Source of the DNA: Sulfurovum sp. UBA7648
Lineage (GTDB): Bacteria; Campylobacterota; Campylobacteria; Campylobacterales; Sulfurovaceae
DNA length: 42,077 nt
Assembly (NCBI GenBank): GCA_002483605.1
Contig: DLIG01000019.1
Coordinates: 176,668-218,744, forward strand
Direction of reading: 5' to 3'
A program made the position numbers and the translations under genes. This document shows, in pieces, positions 9,149 through 17,157 of this stretch (position 1 is its first letter; every line of letters begins with the position of its first letter). The notes under the pieces are model-generated. The model searched no databases and had not been told where the DNA came from. It worked only from the letters and a program-made list of their open reading frames with translations.

Positions 9149-11107
9149 GTGTTAGAAGAAAAATATTACCCGAATAAAGAACATATGCCATTTGCGGCAA
9201 TAAAGAGCATGGAGGAATATAATGCTCTTATGAATGAAGCAAAGGATGATTATGAAGGGTTTTGGAGCCGCTTTGCAAAAGAAAAAATTGATTGGTTTAA
9301 ACCGTTTGACAGAGTCTTAAATGAGTCTGAAGCACCTTTTTATAAATGGTTTGAGGGCGGACAGCTCAATGTTGCTCATCAGTGTGTAGATAGACATATC
9401 GCTACAAAGAAAAATAAAGCCGCTATTATATTTGAAGGGGATAACGGGGATCAAAAAATTATTACTTACCGTGAACTTTCATATGAAGTGAATAAAACCG
9501 CCAATTTATTTAAAAATCAATTTGATATTAAAAAAGGCGACAGAGTAGTGCTTTATATGCCAATGATCCCGGAAGCTGCTATCAGCATGCTTGCGTGTGC
9601 AAAAATAGGTGCTATCCACTCTGTAGTTTTTGGAGGATTTAGCGCAGAAGCATTAAAAGATAGAATTATCGATGCAGAGGCGAAATTGGTAGTTACAGCA
9701 GACGGGGCGTTCCGCAAAGGTTCTCCGTATATGCTTAAGCCTGTAGTGGATGATGCCTTAAAAAGCGGATGCGAATGTGTCAAAGCAGTCTGCGTAGTAG
9801 AGAGAAACGGTGAAGATGTAGAGTGGGTAGAAGGAAGAGACTACTCATATAATGAACTTATCAAAAATGAATCACCTATTTGTGAAAGTGAAATCATGGA
9901 CAGCGAAGATCCGCTATTTTTGCTATATACAAGCGGAAGTACCGGCAAACCAAAAGGCGTACAGCACAGCAGCGCAGGATATATTCTATGGGCACAAATG
10001 ACCATGGAATGGGTATTTGACCTTAAAGATAATGATACATACTGGTGTACAGCCGATGTGGGTTGGATCACAGGGCATACTTATATAGTTTATGGTCCTT
10101 TGGCTGCCGGGGCAACTACAGTGATGTTCGAAGGTGTTCCTACTTTCCCTGATGCCGGAAGATGCTGGAAGATGGTGGAAGAGTATCAAATAAATCAATT
10201 CTATACCGCACCTACTGCTATAAGATTGCTTCACAAAATGGGAGCCGATGAACCTAAAAAATATAATCTCTCAAGCCTAAGAATCCTAGGAACAGTAGGG
10301 GAGCCTATAGATCCGGCTGCTTGGAAATGGTATTATGATGAGATAGGCGGCGGCAAATGTGCTATCGTGGATACATATTGGCAGACTGAAACAGGAGGAC
10401 ATATGATATCTCCGCTTCCATTTGCAACTCCTATAAAACCTGCGTGTGCTACATTCCCGCTTCCTGGTATCATGGCTGAGATCTTGGATGAAGACGGACA
10501 CCCGGCTCCTGTAGGTGAAAAAGGATTTATGTGTATCACAAAACCATGGCCAAGCATGATAAGAAATATATGGGGTGATAGCGAAAGATTTGTAAAATCT
10601 TATTTTGGGGATTGCAAAAAAGACGGCAAGGCTGTATATTTCACAGGCGACGGTGCAATGATCGATGAAGAGGGATATATGACGATTACAGGCAGAACCG
10701 ATGATGTTATCAATGTTAGCGGCCATCGCATGGGTACAGCCGAAGTGGAAGCAGCTATCAAAAAACATACAGCAGTTGCAGCAGTAGCAGTAGTAGGTAA
10801 GCCTCATCCTATAAAAGGAGAAGGAATTTTTGCTTATGTCGTGCTCAAGAACGAAGATACTATGGCAGAAGAGATGGCATTGGTCAAAGAGATAAATAGT
10901 ATCATCAAACAAGAGATCGGTGCTATTGCAGTGTGTGATGATGTGGTATTTGTACCAGATCTTCCAAAGACAAGATCAGGAAAAATAATGAGAAGAATAT
11001 TGCGCTCTATTGTTAAAGGTGAAGCAATAACGCAAGATACTTCAACTTTGGAAGATCCAAGCATAGTCGGCAAGATAGAGTCTATAGTAAATTCTTGCGC
11101 ATTGTGA
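9149..11107 (+). CDS. acs: Acetyl-CoA synthetase (AMP-forming)
   Basis: The 652-residue enzyme makes acetyl-CoA from acetate, ATP and CoA via acetyl-AMP. The start is GTG, preceded by AAAAGGAG. Visible motifs are the P-loop-like YTSGSTGKPKG, WQTETGG of the acetate pocket, the hinge region GRTDDVINVSGHRMG, and PKTRSGKIMRR, whose Lys612 corresponds to the catalytic lysine regulated by acetylation in other bacteria. The length equals that of standard Acs. It closes the acetate uptake/activation cluster. A second, shorter paralogue lies less than 1 kb further on at 12057. Confidence 0.95.
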   Translation: MLEEKYYPNKEHMPFAAIKSMEEYNALMNEAKDDYEGFWSRFAKEKIDWFKPFDRVLNESEAPFYKWFEGGQLNVAHQCVDRHIATKKNKAAIIFEGDNGDQKIITYRELSYEVNKTANLFKNQFDIKKGDRVVLYMPMIPEAAISMLACAKIGAIHSVVFGGFSAEALKDRIIDAEAKLVVTADGAFRKGSPYMLKPVVDDALKSGCECVKAVCVVERNGEDVEWVEGRDYSYNELIKNESPICESEIMDSEDPLFLLYTSGSTGKPKGVQHSSAGYILWAQMTMEWVFDLKDNDTYWCTADVGWITGHTYIVYGPLAAGATTVMFEGVPTFPDAGRCWKMVEEYQINQFYTAPTAIRLLHKMGADEPKKYNLSSLRILGTVGEPIDPAAWKWYYDEIGGGKCAIVDTYWQTETGGHMISPLPFATPIKPACATFPLPGIMAEILDEDGHPAPVGEKGFMCITKPWPSMIRNIWGDSERFVKSYFGDCKKDGKAVYFTGDGAMIDEEGYMTITGRTDDVINVSGHRMGTAEVEAAIKKHTAVAAVAVVGKPHPIKGEGIFAYVVLKNEDTMAEEMALVKEINSIIKQEIGAIAVCDDVVFVPDLPKTRSGKIMRRILRSIVKGEAITQDTSTLEDPSIVGKIESIVNSCAL

Positions 11108-11120
11108 TATTAGTTTAAAT

Positions 11121-11160
11121 ATGACGAAAGTTGCCCCTGATCATTGGGGCAAAGCGTCAT
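11121..11160. terminator. Inverted repeat at the acs / UDG convergent junction
   Basis: A near-palindrome has inner arms TTGCCCC (11131-11137) and GGGGCAA (11146-11152) around an 8-base loop, plus outer arms ATGACG and CGTCAT. It starts 14 bp after the acs stop and covers the end of the opposing glycosylase gene. There is no clean T-run directly after either arm, so termination activity on either strand is inferred from position and stem strength. Confidence 0.5.
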
Positions 11161-11815
11161 ATAGCTGTTTAATTTTTTTAAAATCTTCCCAAGCTTCATG
11201 TTTGTGTGACGGATTTCTAAGCAGATAGCTTGGATGATACGTAGGCACGATCGTATAATCGTCTTTTTCTATTGCAATACCTCTGATTTTTGACATTTTA
11301 GTTTCATCTCCGGTGAGATAATGATATGCAGTACCTCCTAAAGCTACTACTATTTTTGGCTTGATAAGTTCTATCTGCCTATAGAGAAAGGGCAAGCAAG
11401 TGTGGGCTTCAATAGAGTTTGGTTCACGGTTTTTGGGAGGATGGCATTTTACTATGTTGGTTATAAATATATCTTCTTTTGATATATTTATAACGTTGGT
11501 TATGATCTTGTCAAGCATATCTCCGCTTCGTCCCACAAACGGTTTGCCTGATTCATCTTCGCTGCCCCCTGGGGCTTCGCCTACAAATAGTATCTTGGCA
11601 TTTGTATTACCTTCACCAAAAACTACATTTTTGCGATATTTGCTAAGTTCGCAAAGGTGGCATTTTGATACCAGCTTTCTAAGTTCTTGGATATTTTGAG
11701 GTAATTGCAACGATATCTCATCTTCTTTATAAGGAGTGATATCGCTATAATTATATCCCAATGAACGAAGTATGTATAATTGTTTTAATTGTAGTGCATT
11801 GTAGAGGTTTTTCAT
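11141..11815 (-). CDS. Uracil-DNA glycosylase, family 4 (4Fe-4S)
   Basis: 224 residues. It removes uracil from DNA in base-excision repair. It shows the family-4 motif GEAPG (79-83) followed by EDESGKPFVGRSG, and the second catalytic region PTYHPSYLLR. Four cysteines (C52, C55, C124, C140) are spaced as the iron-sulfur ligands of thermophile-type UDGs. About 45 residues precede the core and are poorly conserved in appearance. No Shine-Dalgarno sequence precedes the ATG; a TATAAT ends only six bases upstream, so the message may be leaderless. It faces acs convergently and is unrelated to the flanking metabolism. Confidence 0.92.
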   Translation of the reverse strand: MKNLYNALQLKQLYILRSLGYNYSDITPYKEDEISLQLPQNIQELRKLVSKCHLCELSKYRKNVVFGEGNTNAKILFVGEAPGGSEDESGKPFVGRSGDMLDKIITNVINISKEDIFITNIVKCHPPKNREPNSIEAHTCLPFLYRQIELIKPKIVVALGGTAYHYLTGDETKMSKIRGIAIEKDDYTIVPTYHPSYLLRNPSHKHEAWEDFKKIKQLYDALPQ

Positions 11816-11821
11816 AGCGGT

Positions 11822-11827
11822 ATTATA
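11822..11827 (-). promoter_or_regulatory. Candidate -10 box of the uracil-DNA glycosylase gene
   Basis: On the minus strand TATAAT is followed by ACCGCT and then the ATG at 11815. A start site 6-7 bases downstream would coincide with the ATG. The -35 region is not recognisable. The box itself is perfect, but its use as a promoter is inferred. Confidence 0.4.
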
Positions 11828-11924
11828 ACTTTATGCATCTTAAACGGTTGGCTTTGGGCATGTTGCTACATATTTTGATCTGGCAAAAAAAATCTAAAAA
11901 ATCTAAAAAAATATCATAAAAAAA

Positions 11925-11953
11925 TTGTGCAAATCATCTTTTTTTGGTACAAT
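11925..11953 (+). promoter_or_regulatory. Candidate promoter of the acyl-CoA synthetase / PDH / lipoylation operon
   Basis: TTGTGC (11925-11930) and TACAAT (11948-11953) are separated by 17 bases. They lie about 100 bases before the first gene of the eight-gene operon, in otherwise A/T-rich DNA. The -35 matches at three of six bases and the -10 at five of six. No operator-like palindrome is obvious around it. Confidence 0.45.
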
Positions 11954-12056
11954 CAATTTGTTATTATAATTTTAAAAGATATTGTTTTGTTATAAAAATA
12001 TCTATTTTATTATCAGTAAATGTCCATATCGTCAAAATGATTTTTGGAGGCTACAA

Positions 12057-13808
12057 ATGAAAGCGCAGTGGATCAAAAAAGAGCCTAAAAACTTTTCGGT
12101 TCGTCCTAATTTGATGGATTATGAAAAAGAGTATAATGCTTTTCAATGGGAAGATGTCGCTTTGGAATTTCAAGGATCGCCTTCAATGGGGCTCAATATT
12201 GCCCATGAAACGATAGATCGCCATGCCAATGGCCCCTTGGCTCAAAAGACCGCATTGGTGTGGCTGGGTGCCGATGGAAAAAAACGTGAATTTACTTTTG
12301 CCAAAATGAAACAGGAGAGTGCCAGGTTTGCCAATGTGCTGCAATCTTTGGGGTTGACTAAAGGCGACCGTGTTTTTACCCTTACTACACGCCTCCCGGA
12401 ATTTTACATTGCCGCAATTGGAATTTTTAAAAATCGCAGTGTGTTATGTCCTCTTTTTGCGCAATTTGGCCCTGAGCCAATCTTGCAGCGTATGAAAAAG
12501 GGTGATGCAAAAGCACTTGTGACGACCAAAGTCATTTTTGAAAAAAAAGTGCGCTCTTTGCTTGATGAGCTTCCACAGCTTCAAACCATCATACTTATAG
12601 ATGCTATAGAGGACGAAAGCGATAAGATACGCTCTTTTAATAGCTTAATGGCATTGGCCTCCGACATATACGAGATCGCACCTACCGATCCTGAGGATAT
12701 GTCACTCCTTCATTTCACTAGCGGTACGACCGGCATGCCAAAGGGCGTTGTGCATGTCCATAAAGCTATCTATATGCATTGGATGAGCGGAAAATATGTT
12801 TTGGATATGCACCCTGATGATATCTATTGGTGCACGGCTGATCCGGGATGGGTGACCGGTACTTCTTATGGGATCATCGCTCCCTGGCTTCACGGCATTA
12901 CCAATATCGTAGATGAGGCAGAATTTGATGCCAGGAGGTGGTATGAGATACTCCAAAACGAAAAAGTAACTATTTGGTATACCGCTCCTACGGCAATAAG
13001 AAGGCTTATACGTATGGAGCTTGATCCACTTAAGGAGTATGATCTTGCGAACCTGCGGTTGGTGCATAGCGTGGGTGAGCCGCTCAATCCAGAAGCCGTT
13101 ATATGGGGGGTTGAAAAACTTGGGCTGCCCATTCATGACAACTGGTGGCAGACAGAAACAGGCGGTATTATGGTAGCCAATTTTGCATCCCAGCCGATAC
13201 AACCGGGCTCCATGGGGCGTCAGCTTTTAGGTGTTGAAGCGGCTATCGTAAATTATGACAGAGATAGCGGCGTTTTTGAGATGGCAAAAACGGGAGATAA
13301 AGGCGAACTTGCTATCAAGCGTGGATGGCCTTCTATGTTTCGTGGATATTTGCATGAAGATGAACGCTATAAAAAGAGTTTTTATAACGAATGGTATCTC
13401 ACAGGGGATTTGGCCTATAAAGATAAATACGGCTATTTTTGGTTCATCGGGCGTTCAGATGATATTATCAAAACCTCGGGGCATATGGTAGGGCCGTTCG
13501 AGGTTGAAAGCACGCTCATGGAACATCCATCTGTAGCCGAAGCGGGGGTTATAGGCAAACCAGATCCTGTAGTAGGAGAAGTGGTCAAAGCTTTTATATC
13601 ATTAAAAACTGGCTTCATACCAAGCGAAGAGCTTAGACGTGAGCTGATCGGTTTTGGACGACAAAAACTTGGTGTTGCAGTGGCGCCAAAAGAGATCGAA
13701 TTTCAATCCAATCTGCCCAAAACCAGAAGCGGAAAGATTATGCGCAGGCTTCTAAAGGCTCGCGAGATGGGTTTGCCCGAAGGCGATATTTCAACATTGG
13801 AACATTAA
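12057..13808 (+). CDS. Short-form acetyl-CoA synthetase (AcsA-like acyl-CoA synthetase)
   Basis: 583 residues from the ATG at 12057, which follows GGAGG by six bases; the frame is open to 11982, but without a ribosome site. It is an ANL-superfamily AMP-forming acyl-CoA synthetase. Visible motifs are TSGTTGMPKG (221-230), WWQTETGG (363-370) with the tryptophan that restricts the pocket to acetate-size acids, GRSDDIIKTSGH (465-476), and PKTRSGK with catalytic Lys560. It is closer in length to Bacillus AcsA (about 570) than to the neighbouring 652-residue Acs. It is the first gene of the PDH-like operon, with E1alpha 10 bp downstream. Acetate is the likely substrate; propionate or another short acid is possible. 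Transfer of its acyl group to the operon's ACP is conceivable but untested. Confidence 0.88.
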   Translation: MKAQWIKKEPKNFSVRPNLMDYEKEYNAFQWEDVALEFQGSPSMGLNIAHETIDRHANGPLAQKTALVWLGADGKKREFTFAKMKQESARFANVLQSLGLTKGDRVFTLTTRLPEFYIAAIGIFKNRSVLCPLFAQFGPEPILQRMKKGDAKALVTTKVIFEKKVRSLLDELPQLQTIILIDAIEDESDKIRSFNSLMALASDIYEIAPTDPEDMSLLHFTSGTTGMPKGVVHVHKAIYMHWMSGKYVLDMHPDDIYWCTADPGWVTGTSYGIIAPWLHGITNIVDEAEFDARRWYEILQNEKVTIWYTAPTAIRRLIRMELDPLKEYDLANLRLVHSVGEPLNPEAVIWGVEKLGLPIHDNWWQTETGGIMVANFASQPIQPGSMGRQLLGVEAAIVNYDRDSGVFEMAKTGDKGELAIKRGWPSMFRGYLHEDERYKKSFYNEWYLTGDLAYKDKYGYFWFIGRSDDIIKTSGHMVGPFEVESTLMEHPSVAEAGVIGKPDPVVGEVVKAFISLKTGFIPSEELRRELIGFGRQKLGVAVAPKEIEFQSNLPKTRSGKIMRRLLKAREMGLPEGDISTLEH

Positions 13809-13818
13809 GGAGCAAAAG

Positions 13819-14793
13819 ATGCAAATAGATATCAAGCAAGCTAGATCTTACTATCGCCAAATGCTGTTGATCAGGCGTTTTGAAGAGAAATGCATGGAGT
13901 TGTATGGCTATGAATTAATTCGAGGTTTTTTACATCTTTATATTGGAGAGGAAGCTATAGCAGTAGGGGTCATGGATGCAGCCGATGCAGCCGATGCTGT
14001 TATTACTACTTATCGAGATCACGGACAAGCCCTTGCGCGTGGGATAGAGCCTAAGGCTATTATGGCTGAGTTGTTTGGAAAACTCGAGGGATGTTCACGC
14101 GGACGAGGAGGCTCTATGCATCTTTTTGATGCCAAAACACGTTTTTACGGCGGTATCGCGATCGTAGCAGGAGGGTTGCCGATAGCTTTAGGTATGGCTC
14201 TTGCAGACAAGATGATGAAACGAGATCGTGTAACTATCTGTTTTTTTGGAGAAGGAGCCGTGGCAGAAGGAGAATTTCATGAATCGCTCAATTTGGCAGT
14301 TTTGTGGAAATTACCGGTACTGTTTGTATGCGAAAACAACCTTTATGCTATGGGGACTGCTTTGGAGTGTTCAGAATCCGAACAAAATATCGCAAAAAAA
14401 GCTTCAGCTTATAATATCTCTGCAACCCAAGTAGACGGGATGGATGTATTTGCCGTAGCAAAATCCGCCAAAGATGCTATTGCACAGATCAAAAAAAACA
14501 ATTCCCCCGTATTTATTGAGTGCCTTACATACCGTTTCCGTGCTCATTCGATGTTTGATGCAGAACTTTATCGCGATAAGGCAGAAGTAGAAAATTGGAA
14601 GCAAAAAGACCCCTTGATAGTATTGAAAAAGAAACTTGAAGCTACAGCTTCAGGCTCGCAATTAGGCGAAGATGAGCTTGAAAAAGAGATCGCCTTAGTG
14701 ATCGAAGAAGCTGTAGAGTTTGCCAAGAACGGCACACTAGAGTCCGTTGCAGATCTAGAAAAATTTGTTTATTCTCCAAAGGTGCAGCAATGA
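13819..14793 (+). CDS. pdhA: Pyruvate dehydrogenase-like E1 component, alpha subunit
   Basis: This 324-residue ThDP-dependent subunit of a heterotetrameric 2-oxoacid dehydrogenase decarboxylates the oxoacid and reductively acylates the lipoyl arm of E2. Features typical of PDH are RGFLHLYIGEEA, TTYRDHGQALARG, RGRGGSMHLF, ENNLYAMGT and the phosphorylation-loop region YRFRAHSMFDAELYR. The ThDP motif begins GEG (144-146) rather than GDG and ends at ENN (172-174). Acetoin dehydrogenase E1alpha has a different loop, so pyruvate is the favoured substrate, by inference. A 9-bp tandem duplication adds residues near position 55-60. It has a good AGGAG site and ends overlapping pdhB. Confidence 0.88.
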   Translation: MQIDIKQARSYYRQMLLIRRFEEKCMELYGYELIRGFLHLYIGEEAIAVGVMDAADAADAVITTYRDHGQALARGIEPKAIMAELFGKLEGCSRGRGGSMHLFDAKTRFYGGIAIVAGGLPIALGMALADKMMKRDRVTICFFGEGAVAEGEFHESLNLAVLWKLPVLFVCENNLYAMGTALECSESEQNIAKKASAYNISATQVDGMDVFAVAKSAKDAIAQIKKNNSPVFIECLTYRFRAHSMFDAELYRDKAEVENWKQKDPLIVLKKKLEATASGSQLGEDELEKEIALVIEEAVEFAKNGTLESVADLEKFVYSPKVQQ

Positions 14794-15773
14794 GCGAGAT
14801 AATAACTTACCGCGAAGCGATACGAGCAGCCATACAAGAGGCAATGAAGAGTGATGAGCGGGTCTTTTTGATGGGAGAGGATGTGGGACGGTACGGCGGC
14901 AGTTACGCAGTAAGCATGGGACTTTTGGAGCAATTTGGAAGCGAACGGATAATTGATACTCCTCTTAGCGAATCAGGTTTTACAGGAGCTGGGATAGGCG
15001 CTGCAATAAACGGTATGCGACCAATTGTTGAGATAATGACTGTTAATTTTAGCTTTTTAGCACTTGATCAGATCATCAATAACGCTGCAACAATGTTATA
15101 TATGTCAGGCGGACAATTTAATGTCCCGGTTGTGATCCGTATGGCAACAGGAGGAGGTAACCAGCTCGGATCTCAGCATTCGCATTCTCTAGAAGGATGG
15201 TATGCTCATATCACAGGACTCAAGATACTTACTCCCGCAACGGTACAGGATGCGTATGATATGCTGGGCCTTGCGCTTAAAGACCCCGATCCGGTATTGA
15301 TATTTGAACATGCGCTTTTATATAACAACAAGGGAGAATTGGATAAACAAGCTGTGCCAATTCCTATCGGAAAAGCTTCTGTGCGCCGAATGGGAAAGGA
15401 TATAACCATAATTACCTATGGCATCAGCCTATTTAAATCACTTGAAGCAGCCGAAATACTTTCCAAAGAAGGGATAGAAGCCGAAGTAATAGACCTGCGC
15501 TCGCTTCGTCCTATGGATGATGAGACGATCATAAATTCTGTTCGCAAAACCCATCGCATACTGATCGTGGATGAAGGGTGGAAATCAGGCGGTATATCCG
15601 CCGAGATCATGGCGCGTATAAATGAATTGGCTTTTTATGAGCTGGATGCTCCTATGCAGAGGGTTTGTTCTGTTGAAGTCCCATTTCCTTATGCTCATCA
15701 TCTTGAGCAAGCAGTCTTGCCTCAGGTAGAAAAAATAGTAGCTGCGGGGCACAAATTGATGGAGGAACTATGA
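14790..15773 (+). CDS. pdhB: Pyruvate dehydrogenase-like E1 component, beta subunit
   Basis: 327 residues, overlapping pdhA by ATGA. It pairs with E1alpha to form the ThDP site at the subunit interface. Recognisable elements are MGEDVGRYGGSY, IIDTPLSESGFTG with the cofactor-activating Glu61, EIMTVNFSFLALDQIINNAA, the SQHSHSLEGWYAH histidine region (His130), and the C-terminal DEGWKSGG block. The length equals that of bacterial PdhB proteins of the alpha2beta2 type. The sequence pattern follows mitochondrial- and alphaproteobacterial-type PDH more closely than branched-chain oxoacid dehydrogenases. Confidence 0.9.
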   Translation: MSEIITYREAIRAAIQEAMKSDERVFLMGEDVGRYGGSYAVSMGLLEQFGSERIIDTPLSESGFTGAGIGAAINGMRPIVEIMTVNFSFLALDQIINNAATMLYMSGGQFNVPVVIRMATGGGNQLGSQHSHSLEGWYAHITGLKILTPATVQDAYDMLGLALKDPDPVLIFEHALLYNNKGELDKQAVPIPIGKASVRRMGKDITIITYGISLFKSLEAAEILSKEGIEAEVIDLRSLRPMDDETIINSVRKTHRILIVDEGWKSGGISAEIMARINELAFYELDAPMQRVCSVEVPFPYAHHLEQAVLPQVEKIVAAGHKLMEEL

Positions 15774-16918
15774 GTACATTTGCAATGCCTAGCCTTGGTG
15801 CAGATATGAAATCAGCTGTGCTCATGGAGTGGAAAGTCAAAGAAGGAGACCGTGTCAGTAAAGGGGATGTGATAGCAGAAGTGGAGACAAGCAAAGGTGT
15901 TATTGAAATAGAGATATTTGAAGATGGTATCGTCGAAAAGATCTTGGTCCCAGAAGAGAGTGAAGCGAAAGTCGGGACACCTCTAGCTATTATCCGCGGT
16001 TTGGATGAAGGTATTGCTGCCCAAGAACCGGCCGGCTCCGATGTGGCTGCAAAGACCAGTGAAGCAGAGCCGCCATCTACTCCACTTCAGCCGGTATCCG
16101 ATGAACCAATAGAGCCTAAAAGGGTCAAATCCTCTCCTCTTGCGCGCAAAAAGGCTAAAGAATTGGGCATAGAGCTTTCATCTTTAAGTAAAGATGACAA
16201 AGCAGTGCATCTTGCGCAAGTTGAATCAAAAAAGATCTCAAGCACCACAGCAATGGGCGGTATGAGACAAGCAATTGCCAAAGCTATGAGTCGCTCCAAT
16301 GCCGAGATACCGCATTATTATCTAAGCACCGCTATCAATATGACATTAGCCTTGCATTGGCTTGAAGAACGTAACCAAGAAAGAACCATTGAAGATCGCA
16401 TCTTGCCCGCAGCTCTATTGATACGCGCTGTTGTGCTTGCGCTCCAAGAAGTTCCGCAGCTGAACGGTTTTTGGATGGATGATGATCTTCATATGAGTGA
16501 AGCTATTAATCCAGGCATTGCTATATCACTTCGCAAAGAGGGTCTTGTAACACCCGCAATTTTGAATGCAGAGCAGATGGATATAGATACCACTATGCGT
16601 TCACTTAGTGATCTTATTATTCGTACACGTTCGGGTAAACTCCGCAGCAGCGAGATCACGCAGCAGACCATTACTATTACAAACCTCGGTGATCTTGGTG
16701 TGGAGAGTGTATATGGCGTAATCTATCCCCCGCAAGTAGCATTGGTTGGATTTGGACGTATTATGGATGCTCCGTGGGCCGATGGAGATAGCCTAAGTGT
16801 GCGCAAAGTTATGCAAGCAACACTCTCCGGAGATCACCGTGCAACAGACGGAAGGACAGGAGGACAATTTTTAAATAAATTAGATCAAATTTTACAAACG
16901 CCAGAGGAGTTGCTATGA
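15770..16918 (+). CDS. pdhC: Dihydrolipoamide acyltransferase (E2) of the PDH-like complex
   Basis: 382 residues, overlapping pdhB by four bases. A single lipoyl domain (about 1-78) has the lipoylation site ETSKGV, Lys42. An acidic, Pro/Ala linker (80-118) leads to a peripheral-subunit-binding domain (about 120-152) that starts SSPLARKKAKELGI but lacks the usual GTGPxGRI segment. The catalytic acyltransferase domain (about 160-382) ends with SGDHRATDGRTGGQFL, containing His356 and Asp360. It forms the core that transfers the acyl group from E1 to CoA. The divergent E3/E1-binding domain may reflect specific co-evolution with the operon's own E3. Confidence 0.9.
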   Translation: MSTFAMPSLGADMKSAVLMEWKVKEGDRVSKGDVIAEVETSKGVIEIEIFEDGIVEKILVPEESEAKVGTPLAIIRGLDEGIAAQEPAGSDVAAKTSEAEPPSTPLQPVSDEPIEPKRVKSSPLARKKAKELGIELSSLSKDDKAVHLAQVESKKISSTTAMGGMRQAIAKAMSRSNAEIPHYYLSTAINMTLALHWLEERNQERTIEDRILPAALLIRAVVLALQEVPQLNGFWMDDDLHMSEAINPGIAISLRKEGLVTPAILNAEQMDIDTTMRSLSDLIIRTRSGKLRSSEITQQTITITNLGDLGVESVYGVIYPPQVALVGFGRIMDAPWADGDSLSVRKVMQATLSGDHRATDGRTGGQFLNKLDQILQTPEELL

Positions 16919-17157
16919 CTGCCGAAGAGATAAAACAGATCATCATAACACAGATACTCGAGATCGCACCTGAGATCAATGAAGGGGATGTTGATCCTGA
17001 TGCACATATCCAGCGCTCACTCGAAATAGATTCATTTGACTTTTTGCGCATACTTACTGCACTCAGTAAAGAGATCGGTATAGCTGTGCCTGAAGCTGAT
17101 TATGGTCAAGTCGATACACTAAATCATATGGTGGATTATTTTGTCAAACATTCCTAA
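16915..17157 (+). CDS. Stand-alone acyl carrier protein
   Basis: 80 residues, acidic, overlapping the E2 stop by ATGA with GAGGAG upstream. It has the four-helix ACP pattern and the phosphopantetheine attachment sequence EIDSFDFL (Ser40). It differs from a housekeeping AcpP, which carries DSLD and is normally encoded by the fab cluster. Its position between E2 and a LipM-type octanoyltransferase suggests it could carry the octanoyl group made for lipoate, or an acyl group from the operon's acyl-CoA synthetase. Both are inferences. A PPTase is not present in the window. Confidence 0.88.
   Translation: MTAEEIKQIIITQILEIAPEINEGDVDPDAHIQRSLEIDSFDFLRILTALSKEIGIAVPEADYGQVDTLNHMVDYFVKHS

Noticed and set aside
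11895..11915. Direct repeat AATCTAAAA x2 as an operator
   Set aside because: It is low-complexity A-rich sequence with no matching copy near another promoter in the window.
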